The notes below the pieces were generated by a model, which was given only the letters and a program-made list of their open reading frames with translations, ran no database searches and was not told where the DNA came from. DNA of 64,000 nt from Orbus hercynius. Its GTDB lineage: Bacteria > Pseudomonadota > Gammaproteobacteria > Enterobacterales > Orbaceae. The first letter of the stretch is position 1. The number at the start of each line of letters is the position of its first letter. This document shows positions 19,132-28,937 of the stretch, piece by piece. The stretch spans positions 227,334 through 291,333 of the forward strand of contig NZ_RBWY01000003.1 in NCBI RefSeq assembly GCF_003634275.1, given 5' to 3'. Both the position numbers and the translations under genes were made by a program.

Positions 19132-21519
19132 ATGAAATTTAGTGAAAGCTGGCTACGTGAATGGGTAAACCCAAATATTCGTAGCGAACAATTATCGGAT
19201 CAGCTAACAATGGCAGGTCTTGAAGTTGACGGCATTGAAAAAATTGCCGGCGATTTTAGCGGTGTGGTTATTGGTAAAGTGGTTGAGTGTGAGCAGCACC
19301 CAAATGCCGATAAATTACGTGTTACCAAAGTGGATATTGGTCAAGACACCTTATTGAATATTGTCTGTGGTGCACCAAATTGTCGAAAAGGGCTTGTGGT
19401 TGCTTGTGCCACAATTGGCGCAGTTTTGCCGGGCGATTTTCAGATTAAAGCGGCCAAATTACGTGGCGAGCCTTCGGAAGGAATGCTGTGTTCCTACTCA
19501 GAATTAGGTATTGCCGATGATCATAATGGTATTATTGAATTACCGGAAGATGCACCATTAGGTGAAGATATTCGCCAATATTTAAAACTCAATGATAACG
19601 CAATTGAAATTAGTGTGACGCCTAACCGCGCTGATTGTTTTGGTATTATCGGTATCGCGCGTGATATTTCTGCCGTTAATAATATCAATGTTACTGAGCC
19701 TGAGTTTAAAGTTTCACCGGCCACCATTAATGATCAAATTAGTATCAAAGTATTGGAACCTGAAGCTGCACCAAGATATTTAGGTCGCGTAGTTAAAGGT
19801 ATTAATGTTAAAGCGGCAACGCCATTATGGATGAAAGAGAAACTGCGTCGCAGTGGCATTCGCTCAATTGATGCGGTCGTTGATATTACCAATTATGTTT
19901 TACTTGAATTGGGTCACCCAATGCATGCTTTTGATCTGCAAAAGATTACGGGCGGTATTACGGTCCGATATGGTAATCCGCAAGAAAAATTAACCTTACT
20001 TGATGGTAATGAAATTGAGATTAAAGCCAATACTTTAGTGATTGCGGATGATCAAAAAGCGCTAGCGTTAGCGGGGATATTTGGTGGAAAAGAGTCAGGT
20101 GTATCATCTGATACGCAAGATATTTTACTTGAAGCGGCTTTCTTTTCACCGTTGGTTATTGCTGGTAAAGCGCGCGAATATGGATTACATACTGATGCAT
20201 CGCATCGTTATGAGCGCGGCGTCGATCCGGCTTTACAACATAAAGCCATGGAGCGAGCAACGGAATTAGTTTTAGCGATGTGTGGTGGAGAAGCTGGACC
20301 GATCATTGATGTCACAGCACCAAACTCAATGCCGCAGCAAGCAACGATCTCACTACATCGTGACAAAATCGATCGATTAATTGGCTACCATATTGATGGC
20401 CACCGTATTGAAGATATTCTTACCAAATTAGGTTGTGACGTGGTATCACACGATAACGTTTGGCAAGTGACTGCGCCAACTTGGCGATTTGATATTCAAA
20501 TTGAAGAAGATTTGGTTGAAGAAGTGGCGCGAATCTATGGTTACAATAATATTCCAAATCAGAATTTGAATATTGAAATCGTGATGCAACCAAACTCTGA
20601 AACGAATATTCCATTAAAACGTGTCAAAGATTTATTGGTTGATCGTGGCTATCAAGAAGCGGTGACTTATAGCTTTGTGGATCCAAAAATTCAATCATTA
20701 TTACATCCAAGTCAAGATGCAATGAGATTACCTAATCCTATTTCAACTGAGATGTCAGTGATGCGATTATCACTTTGGAGCGGATTACTGAGTGCGGCTA
20801 TATACAATCAAAATAGGCAGCAACAACGCGTACGCTTATTTGAAACCGGACTTAGATTTGTGCCTGATGAACATGCTGACCTCGGTATCAAACAAGAAAC
20901 TATGCTAGCGGGTATAATTACGGGTAATCTATATGATGAACATTGGTCGATTCCTAAACAGCCAGCTGATTTTTTTGATTTAAAGGGCGATATTGAAGCG
21001 ATTTTGGCAATGTCAGGGATTAATGAATCGATCCAGTTCAAGAAATCCCAAAATCCGGCTTTACATCCAGGGCAAAATGCGGCTTTATATATTAAAAACG
21101 AATTAGTGGGTTATTTAGGTGTATTGCACCCAGAGATTGAAAATAAATTGGGTTTAAATAGTAAAGCGCTTGTGTTTGAATTGATTTTAGATAAAATTAG
21201 TCATAAGCAAGTTCCGTCAGCCGGTGATATTTCGAAGTATCCTGCTAACAGACGAGATATTGCAATTATTGTTGATAAGTGTGTATGCGCAGCTGATATT
21301 TTAAATACCTGTAAAATCATCGGTGGTGAAAAGCTAGTTGATGTTAATTTATTTGATATGTATCAAGGAAGCAACATCAAAGAAGGTCAAAAAAGTTTGG
21401 CTATCAGTTTGATATTGCAAGATAAAACGCGTACACTAGAAGATGAAGATATAAATAATATTGTAAGCCAGTGTATCACTGCATTACAGAATCGTTTTAA
21501 AGCCTTATTAAGAGAATAA
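19132..21519 (+). CDS. pheT: Phenylalanyl-tRNA synthetase beta subunit
   Basis: 795 aa, the usual length. Order of domains: N-terminal tRNA-binding EMAPII-like domain (about 40-150, with [20 protein letters not shown]), B3/B4 editing domain (about 210-380), B5 (about 405-475), catalytic-like core, and C-terminal anticodon-binding FDX-ACB domain (from about 700, [15 protein letters not shown]). Edits Tyr-tRNA-Phe. It ends 5 bases before ihfA, as in E. coli. Confidence 0.97.
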   Translation: MKFSESWLREWVNPNIRSEQLSDQLTMAGLEVDGIEKIAGDFSGVVIGKVVECEQHPNADKLRVTKVDIGQDTLLNIVCGAPNCRKGLVVACATIGAVLPGDFQIKAAKLRGEPSEGMLCSYSELGIADDHNGIIELPEDAPLGEDIRQYLKLNDNAIEISVTPNRADCFGIIGIARDISAVNNINVTEPEFKVSPATINDQISIKVLEPEAAPRYLGRVVKGINVKAATPLWMKEKLRRSGIRSIDAVVDITNYVLLELGHPMHAFDLQKITGGITVRYGNPQEKLTLLDGNEIEIKANTLVIADDQKALALAGIFGGKESGVSSDTQDILLEAAFFSPLVIAGKAREYGLHTDASHRYERGVDPALQHKAMERATELVLAMCGGEAGPIIDVTAPNSMPQQATISLHRDKIDRLIGYHIDGHRIEDILTKLGCDVVSHDNVWQVTAPTWRFDIQIEEDLVEEVARIYGYNNIPNQNLNIEIVMQPNSETNIPLKRVKDLLVDRGYQEAVTYSFVDPKIQSLLHPSQDAMRLPNPISTEMSVMRLSLWSGLLSAAIYNQNRQQQRVRLFETGLRFVPDEHADLGIKQETMLAGIITGNLYDEHWSIPKQPADFFDLKGDIEAILAMSGINESIQFKKSQNPALHPGQNAALYIKNELVGYLGVLHPEIENKLGLNSKALVFELILDKISHKQVPSAGDISKYPANRRDIAIIVDKCVCAADILNTCKIIGGEKLVDVNLFDMYQGSNIKEGQKSLAISLILQDKTRTLEDEDINNIVSQCITALQNRFKALLRE

Positions 21520-21524
21520 TAACT

Positions 21525-21818
21525 ATGACATTAACGAAAGCGGATATCGCAGAAAGTCTAACAGAGAAACTTAATATAGATAGACAAGAAGCCAAAGTTC
21601 TTGTTGAGCTTTTCTTCGAGGAGATTAGAGTTGCCTTAGAAAAAGGTGAAATAGTGAAATTATCTGGATTTGGAAATTTTACTGTTCGTGATAAAAACTC
21701 TCGCCCAGGCCGAAATCCTAAAACGGGTGAAAATGTTGCTATTACAGCTCGTCGAGTCGTCACGTTTCGTCCCGGCATTAAGTTTCGAGAACGTATTGAA
21801 CAGAACTTGAAAGCTTAA
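21525..21818 (+). CDS. ihfA: Integration host factor subunit alpha
   Basis: 97-aa HU/IHF-family DNA-bending protein. [30 protein letters not shown] and the DNA-binding arm [17 protein letters not shown] are all characteristic of IhfA. It forms a heterodimer with IhfB, encoded at 28204 in this window. The gene is linked to pheT in the order conserved across gammaproteobacteria. Confidence 0.96.
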   Translation: MTLTKADIAESLTEKLNIDRQEAKVLVELFFEEIRVALEKGEIVKLSGFGNFTVRDKNSRPGRNPKTGENVAITARRVVTFRPGIKFRERIEQNLKA

Positions 21819-21837
21819 TTGTTGTTATAATTATTGG

Positions 21838-21867
21838 AAAGCACTGATATTATTAGTGCTTTTTTTG
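21838..21867 (+). terminator. Terminator after ihfA
   Basis: Stem AAAGCACT/AGTGCTTT with a 9-base loop and a run of seven T. It ends just before the preQ1 riboswitch of queF. Confidence 0.88.
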
Positions 21868-21870
21868 ATC

Positions 21871-21907
21871 TGTGGTTCGTAATCCCCCCACATAAAAAAA
21901 CTAAGGA
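21871..21907 (+). promoter_or_regulatory. preQ1-I riboswitch upstream of queF
   Basis: P1 stem TGTGG (21871-21875)/CCACA (21888-21892) encloses a loop beginning TTCGTAATC. An A-rich tail follows: TAAAAAAACTAAGG (21893-21906). This matches the class I preQ1 aptamer (GGTTC...CCCnCnnATAAAAAACTAAGG pattern known upstream of the B. subtilis que operon). The AAGG end of the pseudoknot strand is also the ribosome site of queF, so ligand binding should block translation. Found by eye, without covariance scoring. Confidence 0.85.
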
Positions 21908-21912
21908 ACACT

Positions 21913-22395
21913 ATGAGTACCCATCACAATCTAGCTTTATTGGGCGATAAGTCAGCCCGTTATTTAATTGATTATACCCCTGATGTATTAGAAACTTTTG
22001 ATAATAAACATTTAAATAATGACTATTTTGTCAAATTTAATTGCCCAGAATTCACCAGCCTTTGTCCTGTAACAGGACAACCTGATTTTGCCTCTATCTA
22101 CATCGCTTATGTTCCGAATATCAAAATGGTGGAGAGTAAATCATTAAAGTTTTATCTATTTAGTTTTCGTAATCATGGCGCTTTTCACGAAGACTGCATT
22201 AATATTATTATGCAGGATCTCATTGCGTTGATGGATCCTAAATATATTGAAGTTTGGGGTAAATTTACACCTCGAGGCGGTATTTCAATCGATCCTTATG
22301 CCAATTATGGTAAGCCTAATACGCGCTGGCAAGATATTGCTGTAAACCGATTAGCCAATCACGATCTCTATCCAGAGAATATTGATAATCGTTAA
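21913..22395 (+). CDS. queF: preQ0 reductase QueF, short (unimodular) form
   Basis: 160-aa NADPH-dependent 7-cyano-7-deazaguanine reductase that makes preQ1 for queuosine tRNA modification. The QueF motif [20 protein letters not shown] and the catalytic Cys segment [12 protein letters not shown] are intact. The length matches the B. subtilis-type enzyme, not the about 280-aa two-module E. coli YqcD. It is preceded by a preQ1-I riboswitch and followed at once by queC. The short form plus riboswitch suggests a different origin from the enterobacterial version. Confidence 0.93.
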   Translation: MSTHHNLALLGDKSARYLIDYTPDVLETFDNKHLNNDYFVKFNCPEFTSLCPVTGQPDFASIYIAYVPNIKMVESKSLKFYLFSFRNHGAFHEDCINIIMQDLIALMDPKYIEVWGKFTPRGGISIDPYANYGKPNTRWQDIAVNRLANHDLYPENIDNR

Positions 22396-22417
22396 TTCAT
22401 TTTACTACCGTGATAAT

Positions 22418-23089
22418 ATGATGACACAAAATAAAAAGGCTTTAGTGATCTTTTCTGGTGGTCAGGACTCGACTACTTGCCTAATACAAGCCATTAAGCA
22501 TTATGGAGCTAACCAAGTTGAAGCGATCAGTTTTAATTACGGTCAGCGGCATAAAGTTGAGTTAGAGTGTGCGGTTGCTATTACAAAACACTTCGGTGTT
22601 GGGCACACAATTATTGATACAGTCACATTACAACAGACAACGCATAATGCTTTACTTGATAATACATGCCAGGTTTCAGCAGCTAAAGACGATGAAAAAT
22701 ATCCCAATACGTTTGTTGATGGACGCAATGCCTTATTTTTATTATTAGCCGGGTGCCATGCTAAGCAAAAAGGGATACATGATATTATTCTTGGCGTCTG
22801 TGAAACCGACTACAGTGGTTATCCTGATTGCCGGGATATCTTTGTAAAATCAATGAATGTCACGATGAATTTAGCAATGGATTATCCATTTAATCTCATT
22901 ACGCCGCTAATGTACCTCACTAAAGCTCAGACTTGGGCACTTGCTGATGACTTGGGCTATTTAGATTATGTGAAGCACAATACGCATACATGCTATAACG
23001 GGACAATTAATGGTTGTGGTCACTGCCCAAGTTGTTTATTACGGCAACAAGGTCTGAGCGAGTATTTACAACAAAAACGTAACAATTAG
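22418..23089 (+). CDS. queC: 7-cyano-7-deazaguanine synthase QueC
   Basis: About 223 aa from ATG 22418 ([22 protein letters not shown]). The longer reading from 22382 overlaps queF and looks non-native. The PP-loop FSGGQDST and the zinc-binding Cys cluster [15 protein letters not shown] are present, as is [15 protein letters not shown]. It converts carboxy-deazaguanine to preQ0 using ATP and ammonia, the step before QueF. Expression is probably coupled to queF and its riboswitch. Confidence 0.94.
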   Translation: MMTQNKKALVIFSGGQDSTTCLIQAIKHYGANQVEAISFNYGQRHKVELECAVAITKHFGVGHTIIDTVTLQQTTHNALLDNTCQVSAAKDDEKYPNTFVDGRNALFLLLAGCHAKQKGIHDIILGVCETDYSGYPDCRDIFVKSMNVTMNLAMDYPFNLITPLMYLTKAQTWALADDLGYLDYVKHNTHTCYNGTINGCGHCPSCLLRQQGLSEYLQQKRNN

Positions 23090-23099
23090 TAATGGATTT

Positions 23100-23135
23100 T
23101 ATGGGTTCCCTAACCCCATAGTTGATAAAAAAGGA
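23100..23135 (+). promoter_or_regulatory. preQ1-I riboswitch upstream of yhhQ
   Basis: P1 stem TATGGG/CCCATA surrounds loop TTCCCTAAC, and the tail GTTGATAAAAAAGGA follows. It resembles the translational preQ1-I aptamer of the Thermoanaerobacter/Haemophilus subtype (TGGGT...TAACCCCAG TTAAC AAAA CAAGG pattern). The AAGGA end is the ribosome site of yhhQ, 7 bases before its ATG. It differs in stem and loop from the queF copy, so it is a separate aptamer and not a recent duplicate. Confidence 0.82.
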
Positions 23136-23141
23136 TAATAT

Positions 23142-23795
23142 ATGTATTTATTTACCGCTAAACAAAAGCAAACAGCGCTATATCAATTAAGTTTTTTTCA
23201 TATTCTCATAATTGCATCAAGCAATTATCTAGTGCAGATTCCCTTTACTATTTTTGGTATGAGCACTACTTGGGGAGCATTTACCTTTCCTTTTATTTTT
23301 TTAACTACCGATTTGACCATTCGTATATTCGGGGCGAGTTTAGCAAGAAAAATTATCTTTTTTGTGATGATGCCTGCTTTATTATTATCATACGCGGTAT
23401 CCGTACTTTTTTTCGATGGCCACTGGTTAGGTATGTCAGCACTAGCTGATTTTAATCTATTTGTCTTTCGAATCGCGTTAGCAAGTTTTGCCGCTTACTT
23501 TGTCGGACAGCTTATGGATATTACGGTGTTTAGTTATTTACGACGTAATAGCCGGTGGTGGCTTGCACCATCTGCCGCAGCGGTTGCCGGTAATGCGATT
23601 GATACATTTATCTTTTTTAGTATTGCATTTTATCGTAGTAGTGATGAATTTATGTCAAGCCACTGGGTTGAAATTGCCTGCTTAGATTATGGGTTTAAAT
23701 TATTAATCTGTGGGCTTTTCTTTTTGCCGTTATATGGTGTTTTGCTAAATTTCTTATTAAATAAATTATCAAGAAACCATCAAATTGCGCCATAA
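23142..23795 (+). CDS. yhhQ: Queuosine precursor transporter YhhQ
   Basis: 217-aa integral membrane protein of the VUT family, matching E. coli YhhQ: HILIIASSNYLVQIPFTIFG, TTWGAFTFPFIFLTTDLTIR and RRNSRWWLAP. About six membrane segments. It imports preQ0/preQ1. The preceding preQ1 aptamer agrees with this substrate. Strand and order (queF, queC, yhhQ) put synthesis and salvage in one locus with two independent ligand sensors. Confidence 0.93.
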   Translation: MYLFTAKQKQTALYQLSFFHILIIASSNYLVQIPFTIFGMSTTWGAFTFPFIFLTTDLTIRIFGASLARKIIFFVMMPALLLSYAVSVLFFDGHWLGMSALADFNLFVFRIALASFAAYFVGQLMDITVFSYLRRNSRWWLAPSAAAVAGNAIDTFIFFSIAFYRSSDEFMSSHWVEIACLDYGFKLLICGLFFLPLYGVLLNFLLNKLSRNHQIAP

Positions 23796-23822
23796 AAAAT
23801 GGCGCTAACTGCGCCCATTTTG
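23786..23822 (-). terminator. Overlapping terminator hairpins between yhhQ and fis
   Basis: On the minus strand GGCGC-AGTTA-GCGCC is followed by ATTTTTT and would end the dusB-fis mRNA. On the plus strand GCGCCAT-AAAAA-ATGGCGC closes yhhQ, but without a T-run. The two stems share bases, a compact convergent terminator. Confidence 0.65.
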
Positions 23823-23847
23823 ATAATATAACATCTACAATCTGCTA

Positions 23848-24144
23848 TTAACTCATTCCGTATTGTTTTAATTTTTTACGTAATGTACCTCGGTTAATTC
23901 CTAGCATATTTGCAGCACGAGTTTGATTCCCACGAGTATACTGCATGACCATATCAAGAAAGGGTTGCTCAACTTCTGCTAAAACAAGTTCATAAAGATC
24001 GGTTGGATCTTGGCCATTTAACTGCGATAAATAATTTCTAAGGGCTTGTTTAACAGAATCTCTTAATGGTTTTTGAGTGATCTGTTCTTGAGAATTTACC
24101 GTTGTAAATTTTAATGCTTCAGCTGTAACACGAATATCTGACAT
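23848..24144 (-). CDS. fis: DNA-binding protein Fis
   Basis: 98-aa nucleoid protein, E. coli length. The C-terminal helix-turn-helix reads [20 protein letters not shown], identical in pattern to Fis. The N-terminal beta-hairpin arm region precedes it. It bends DNA, activates rRNA promoters and aids recombinases. Second gene of the conserved dusB-fis operon, 24 bases after dusB. Confidence 0.96.
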   Translation of the reverse strand: MSDIRVTAEALKFTTVNSQEQITQKPLRDSVKQALRNYLSQLNGQDPTDLYELVLAEVEQPFLDMVMQYTRGNQTRAANMLGINRGTLRKKLKQYGMS

Positions 24145-24168
24145 AGTATTTTTGACTCTTAACTGTAA

Positions 24169-25140
24169 TTATACGAAAAATGCTTCTAGTGCATCGATCT
24201 GCTGCTCAGCATCATCAATTGCACTAAATAAGCGCCTAAAATGATCACTATTTTCACAATTTTTGGTATACCAAAAAACATGTTTTCTAGCAATCTGCAA
24301 TCCTTTCCTTTCCCCATAAAATTGGTGGAGATATTTAATATGTTGTATAGTAATTAGCTTGATTTCATCAATACTTTTTTCTGGCTTTAGTTTTCCATGT
24401 TTGCAATAAAACGCGATATCTTCAAATATCCACGGCCTGCCTTGCGTCGCTCGGCCAAGCATGATAGCGTCTGCATTGGTATATTGAAAAACTTCTTCTG
24501 CCTTTTCTGGGCTCGTTATGTCCCCATTTGCAATAACCGGTATTGTAACGTGTTCTTTTACCGCTTTTATTGAATCATATTCAGCCGATCCCTTAAATAA
24601 ACACGCTCGGGTTCTGCCATGAATGGTGATGGCTTTTATACCACACTTTTCAGCAATTTGTGCGATATTTATACAATTTTTGTGAGCCTTATCCCAGCCA
24701 GTACGTATTTTTAATGTCACGGGAACATTAACTGATTGTACCACTTTTAGCAAAATAGCTTCTACTAGTTCAGGGTATTGTAATAGCGCTGATCCTGCTA
24801 GTTTTTTGTTCACTTTTTTTGCCGGACAACCCATATTGATATCAATCAGTTGTGCGCCTTGATTGACATTGAGCACCGCCGTCTTAGCCATTTCATCAGG
24901 ATCACTCCCGACAATCTGGACAGCTTTGATTCCTAATTCCTCTGTGCTGGCCATTTTTTGTAGAGACTGCTCAGTATTCCATATTTGCGAATTAGCCAAA
25001 AACATCTCTGAAAATGCCAGACCTGCACCAAACTGATAACATAATGAACGAAAAGGTAAATCAGAAATTCCTGCCATTGGGGCAGCAATCAGACGATTCT
25101 TAATCGTTAAATTAGCAATATTGAATGATTCAGATAGCAC
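24169..25140 (-). CDS. dusB: tRNA-dihydrouridine synthase B
   Basis: About 323 aa from a GTG start at 25140 (reading VLSESFNIANLTIKNRLIAAP), preceded by AAAGAGGA. This gives the E. coli DusB length (321 aa). A longer reading to 25371 adds about 77 AT-rich, non-conserved residues and is rejected. FMN/TIM-barrel motifs APMAGISDLPFR, DINMGCPAKKV (active Cys), TIHGRTR and ANGDI are intact. It reduces U17 in tRNA. Operon with fis. Confidence 0.93.
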   Translation of the reverse strand: MLSESFNIANLTIKNRLIAAPMAGISDLPFRSLCYQFGAGLAFSEMFLANSQIWNTEQSLQKMASTEELGIKAVQIVGSDPDEMAKTAVLNVNQGAQLIDINMGCPAKKVNKKLAGSALLQYPELVEAILLKVVQSVNVPVTLKIRTGWDKAHKNCINIAQIAEKCGIKAITIHGRTRACLFKGSAEYDSIKAVKEHVTIPVIANGDITSPEKAEEVFQYTNADAIMLGRATQGRPWIFEDIAFYCKHGKLKPEKSIDEIKLITIQHIKYLHQFYGERKGLQIARKHVFWYTKNCENSDHFRRLFSAIDDAEQQIDALEAFFV

Positions 25141-25594
25141 ACAAAAGTCCTCTTTAAGGGCGCGTATATTACGCACTTTTTTTTGAACTGAAAAGAGGGT
25201 AAAGTTAAAATAACTTAATTTTGATGATATTTTTTTATTATTTACATGATTTGTAATGTATTTTTTATCAGCTTTATCCGATTTAAATGTGAACTTGTAG
25301 TGGCTTGTGACAAAATTTTTAACTGAGGTAATAACAAAAAATACAATCAGTTGCCTATTATTAAATGACAATTAGCGTCTCATTATCGCGCGACTTAGTG
25401 TTGCCATTATTATGATATTTGTTACTTTTGTCATATAATTATTAGCATAGATGTTGATTTTGCCGGTGGGTTATTTACAATTGCTGGTATGATATTGCAT
25501 CAGGACAAACGGTGACTGCGGTTGACCTCATGTGCTGCACTTAAGTTGGATATAAAATAACCTCACAATCAATTTTAACTATAATGGTAATACA
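25141..25594. other. Divergent intergenic region, dusB and cmk
   Basis: About 450 AT-rich bases between the GTG start of dusB and cmk. It must hold both promoters and the dusB-fis leader. The open frame continuing upstream of dusB to 25371 has no family resemblance. I see no RNA gene or repeat here. Confidence 0.6.
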
Positions 25595-26281
25595 ATGACA
25601 TTAGAACAAATTCCTGTTATTGCCGTGGACGGCCCAAGTGGCGTGGGTAAAGGTACATTATCTGTCTCACTTGCTCAGCATTTAAATTGGCATCTGCTCG
25701 ATTCGGGAGCGATTTATCGTGTTTTAGCCTTATCGGCAATTCATCATCACGTTGCATTAGATGATGAGAAGGCACTTGCACAACATGCATCAGTTTTACC
25801 ACTTGAATTTAAAACGGTTAATGATTGCGTGCAGATATTACTTAATAAAACTGATGTGTCTGGCGAAATTCGCATGCAAGAGATGGGTGAAGCAGCCTCA
25901 AAAATTGCTTCACTACCGAAAGTCAGAGAAGCGCTACTCAAAAGGCAGCGTGATTTTAGAACCTTACCAGGATTGGTTGCTGATGGACGTGATATGGGGA
26001 CCGTAGTATTTTGTGATGCCCCTGTCAAACTTTTTCTTGAGGCTAGCGCGCACTCTAGAGCAGAAAGGCGAATGAAACAGTTGCAAGAAAAAGGAATTTG
26101 TGCTAAATTCGGCGAAATTTTGCAAGAAATTACCGAGCGTGATGAACGTGATCGTACTCGAGCCGTTGCGCCGTTAAAGCCTGCAGCTGATGCCTACTTG
26201 ATTGATTCAACTAATTTAACGATTGAGCAAGTCTTTCAGCAAGCATTGCAGTTTATTAAAAGTAAAATTGAACTGAAATAA
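25595..26281 (+). CDS. cmk: Cytidylate kinase
   Basis: 228-aa (d)CMP kinase, E. coli length. The P-loop [14 protein letters not shown] is near the N terminus, LLDSGAIYR binds CMP, and [10 protein letters not shown] and [13 protein letters not shown] are family motifs. It phosphorylates CMP and dCMP. The order cmk-rpsA-ihfB is the standard gammaproteobacterial one. Confidence 0.97.
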   Translation: MTLEQIPVIAVDGPSGVGKGTLSVSLAQHLNWHLLDSGAIYRVLALSAIHHHVALDDEKALAQHASVLPLEFKTVNDCVQILLNKTDVSGEIRMQEMGEAASKIASLPKVREALLKRQRDFRTLPGLVADGRDMGTVVFCDAPVKLFLEASAHSRAERRMKQLQEKGICAKFGEILQEITERDERDRTRAVAPLKPAADAYLIDSTNLTIEQVFQQALQFIKSKIELK

Positions 26282-26378
26282 TTTTTTAAGCTTTATCATA
26301 GGACTTGATAGAGTATTGCGAACAACCCCATTGGGCATGAAGCTAGATGGACGTTAATATAACCTTAAAGTAAATAAT

Positions 26379-28061
26379 ATGACTGAATCTTTTGCTCAAC
26401 TCTTTGAAGAGTCTTTAAATCAACTTGATACGCGTTCTGGTAATATGATCCGTGGTACTGTCGTTGCCATCGATAAAGATGTAGTGTTAGTTGATGCTGG
26501 TTTAAAATCTGAATCAGCAATCCCAGTAGAGCAGTTTAAAAATGCACAAGGCGAATTAGAAGTTCAAGTGGGCGATGAAGTTGATGTTGTCCTAGACTCT
26601 ATTGAAGACGGCTTTGGCGAAACAATCCTTTCTCGTGAAAAAGCGAAACGTCATGAAGCGTGGCTAACATTAGAAAAAGCTGTTGAAGATGCAGCGACTG
26701 TATTAGGTATTATCAATGGTAAAGTCAAAGGCGGCTTTACGGTTGATCTAAATGGCGTTCGTGCCTTCCTTCCGGGTTCATTAGTTGATGTGCGTCCATT
26801 ACGTGACACTTCTCATATTGAAAACCGTGAAATCGAACTTAAAGTCATTAAATTAGACCAAAAACGTAATAATGTTGTGGTTTCACGCCGCGCTGTTATT
26901 GAATCTGAAAGTAGTGCAGAACGTGAACAACTTCTTGAAACACTACAAGAAGGTTCAGAAGTTAAAGGTGTCATTAAAAATCTTACTGATTACGGTGCCT
27001 TTGTTGATCTTGGTGGTGTGGATGGCTTACTTCATATTACCGATATGGCTTGGAAACGTGTTAAACATCCAAGTGAAGTGGTTGAAGTTGGACAAGAAAT
27101 TCTTGTTAAAGTATTAAAATTTGATCGTGAGCGTTCACGTGTTTCGCTTGGCTTAAAACAATTAGGCGAAGATCCATGGGTGTCAATTGCTAAACGTTAC
27201 CCAGAAGGTACACGCGTAACAGGTAAAGTGACTAACCTTACTGATTATGGTTGTTTTGTTGAAATCGAAACTGGTGTGGAAGGTTTAGTTCACGTTTCTG
27301 AAATGGATTGGACTAACAAAAACATTCATCCATCTAAAGTTGTTAGCCTAGGTGATGTTGTTGAAGTTGTGGTACTTGAAATTGATGAAGAACGTCGTCG
27401 TATTTCGCTTGGCCTTAAACAATGTAAAGCAAACCCATGGTTACAATTTGCTGAATCACACAACAAAAATGATAAAGTTAGCGGTAAAATCAAATCAATC
27501 ACTGATTTCGGTATCTTCATCGGTTTAGATGGTGGTATTGATGGTCTAGTTCATCTTTCTGATATCTCTTGGAATATGCCAGGTGAAGAAGCGGTTAAAG
27601 CATATAAGAAAGGCGATGATATTGAAGCTGTTGTGTTACAAGTTGACGCAGAACGTGAACGTATCTCTTTAGGTGTTAAACAACTAGAAGAAGATCCGTT
27701 TAATAATTTTGCGGGTAACTACAAAAAAGGCATGATTGTTAAAGGTAAAGTAACCTCAGTTGATGCAAAAGGTGCAACAATTGAAATTGCTGAAGGCGTT
27801 GATGGTTACTTAAAAGCACAAGATCTTGCTCGTGAGCGTATTGAAGATGCATCGACAGTATTAAGCATCGGCGATGAAGTTGAAGCGAAGATTGTGAACA
27901 TTGATCGTAAAACGCGTTCAATTTCATTATCTGTTAAAGCAAAAGATGAAGCTGATGAAAAAGAAGCGCTAGCGGCAGTTAATAATACGCCTGCTCAAGA
28001 CGATTCATCATTCTCTAATGCAATGGCAGAAGCCTTTAAGGCTGCATCTAAATCTGAATAA
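26379..28061 (+). CDS. rpsA: Ribosomal protein S1
   Basis: 560-aa protein with six S1 RNA-binding repeats; recurring blocks are [38 protein letters not shown] and [19 protein letters not shown]. The first two repeats anchor it to the 30S subunit, the others bind mRNA. The acidic/Ala-rich tail is normal. It unwinds structured mRNA during initiation and represses its own translation in E. coli. A 97-base leader with a weak ribosome site precedes it, consistent with that control. Confidence 0.98.
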   Translation: MTESFAQLFEESLNQLDTRSGNMIRGTVVAIDKDVVLVDAGLKSESAIPVEQFKNAQGELEVQVGDEVDVVLDSIEDGFGETILSREKAKRHEAWLTLEKAVEDAATVLGIINGKVKGGFTVDLNGVRAFLPGSLVDVRPLRDTSHIENREIELKVIKLDQKRNNVVVSRRAVIESESSAEREQLLETLQEGSEVKGVIKNLTDYGAFVDLGGVDGLLHITDMAWKRVKHPSEVVEVGQEILVKVLKFDRERSRVSLGLKQLGEDPWVSIAKRYPEGTRVTGKVTNLTDYGCFVEIETGVEGLVHVSEMDWTNKNIHPSKVVSLGDVVEVVVLEIDEERRRISLGLKQCKANPWLQFAESHNKNDKVSGKIKSITDFGIFIGLDGGIDGLVHLSDISWNMPGEEAVKAYKKGDDIEAVVLQVDAERERISLGVKQLEEDPFNNFAGNYKKGMIVKGKVTSVDAKGATIEIAEGVDGYLKAQDLARERIEDASTVLSIGDEVEAKIVNIDRKTRSISLSVKAKDEADEKEALAAVNNTPAQDDSSFSNAMAEAFKAASKSE

Positions 28062-28104
28062 TTGTTCGATTTAGATACCTTATACGGTTCGTTGTATATT
28101 AAAT

Positions 28105-28135
28105 TAAAAGAGGGCTTGCCCTCTTTTGTTTTTGT
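28105..28135 (+). terminator. Terminator after rpsA
   Basis: Stem AAAAGAGGG/CCCTCTTTT with a 4-base loop, followed by GTTTTTG. It separates rpsA from ihfB. Confidence 0.88.
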
Positions 28136-28203
28136 TATAAAATGAGTCAGACGATTGTATAATTTTGGTCGCTTTACTAAATTATATAAATAAAGGAGCT
28201 TTC

Positions 28204-28488
28204 ATGAACAGATCAGATTTAACCGAAAAAATAGCAAACTGGCGTACACATCTTCCTGTTCAATTAGTTGATGAAGCGGTACGCGACATCATTGAACAAA
28301 TTACTGTTGCAATGGAAACTAATAATCGCGTTGAAATTCGCGGATTTGGTAGCTTTGCCTTAAACTATCGAGCTCCACGTAAGGCAAGAAACCCAAGAAC
28401 AGGTGGGCAAGTTGAGGTTAAACAAAAATATATTCCTCACTTTAAATCAGGTAAAGAACTGAGAGAACGCGTTAACAAAAGTAAATAA
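28204..28488 (+). CDS. ihfB: Integration host factor subunit beta
   Basis: 94 aa from ATG 28204 (MNRSDLTEKIANW), preceded by AAGGAGCT; an upstream ATG at 28165 is too far from a ribosome site. VEIRGFGSFALNYRAPRKARNP and the C-terminal HFKSGKELRERVN are IhfB features. Partner of IhfA encoded at 21525. Confidence 0.95.
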   Translation: MNRSDLTEKIANWRTHLPVQLVDEAVRDIIEQITVAMETNNRVEIRGFGSFALNYRAPRKARNPRTGGQVEVKQKYIPHFKSGKELRERVNKSK

Positions 28489-28517
28489 TCTTGGTTAATA
28501 ACGATGTTTTAAATTAG

Positions 28518-28546
28518 AGCACTGCGTAGGTAGTGCTTTTTTGTTT
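28518..28546 (+). terminator. Terminator after ihfB
   Basis: Stem AGCACT/AGTGCT with an 8-base loop, then TTTTTTG. Confidence 0.85.
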
Positions 28547-28937
28547 GTATTATTAGTCAATGATTTATTCTATGCCTTGCCTTAAGATTAGGCGTATTTT
28601 TACAATCAGCTGTTGTTAAATGGTATAAATAGTGTTAAAAACGCTACCTATAACAGAAATATCTATTAAGCAATCACATTAGTCATGCTCCATAACTCAA
28701 TGAACAAAGATGTCGGCATTAGGCTATTTCAATGCAGCGTATAATGTAGAACCGATAAATAGCCCGAATGACTACTTAACACAAATATGGCATTATCATC
28801 GTTATCTAGGAATATATTATAAGCGTAATATTGTTAAAATTGGCCGTGACCATAGTCTAAAGGGGCTTAATCCTATGCGCCGGTTCTATTGGCAAGCATG
28901 ATGGTGTGCGACATTTTGATAAAAAAGGAATATTTAT
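28547..28937. other. Intergenic region before aroE
   Basis: About 390 bases. It contains a 63-codon open frame (28710-28901) with no recognisable family and no ribosome site, so I do not call it a gene. The aroE promoter must lie here; an AAAAAAGGAA ribosome site is at its end. No other structure seen. Confidence 0.5.

Noticed and set aside
25141..25371. N-terminal extension of DusB
   Set aside because: AT-rich, not conserved, and a well-placed GTG start with ribosome site gives the normal length.
28710..28901. 63-codon frame before aroE
   Set aside because: No ribosome site, no recognisable similarity; chance frame is as likely.
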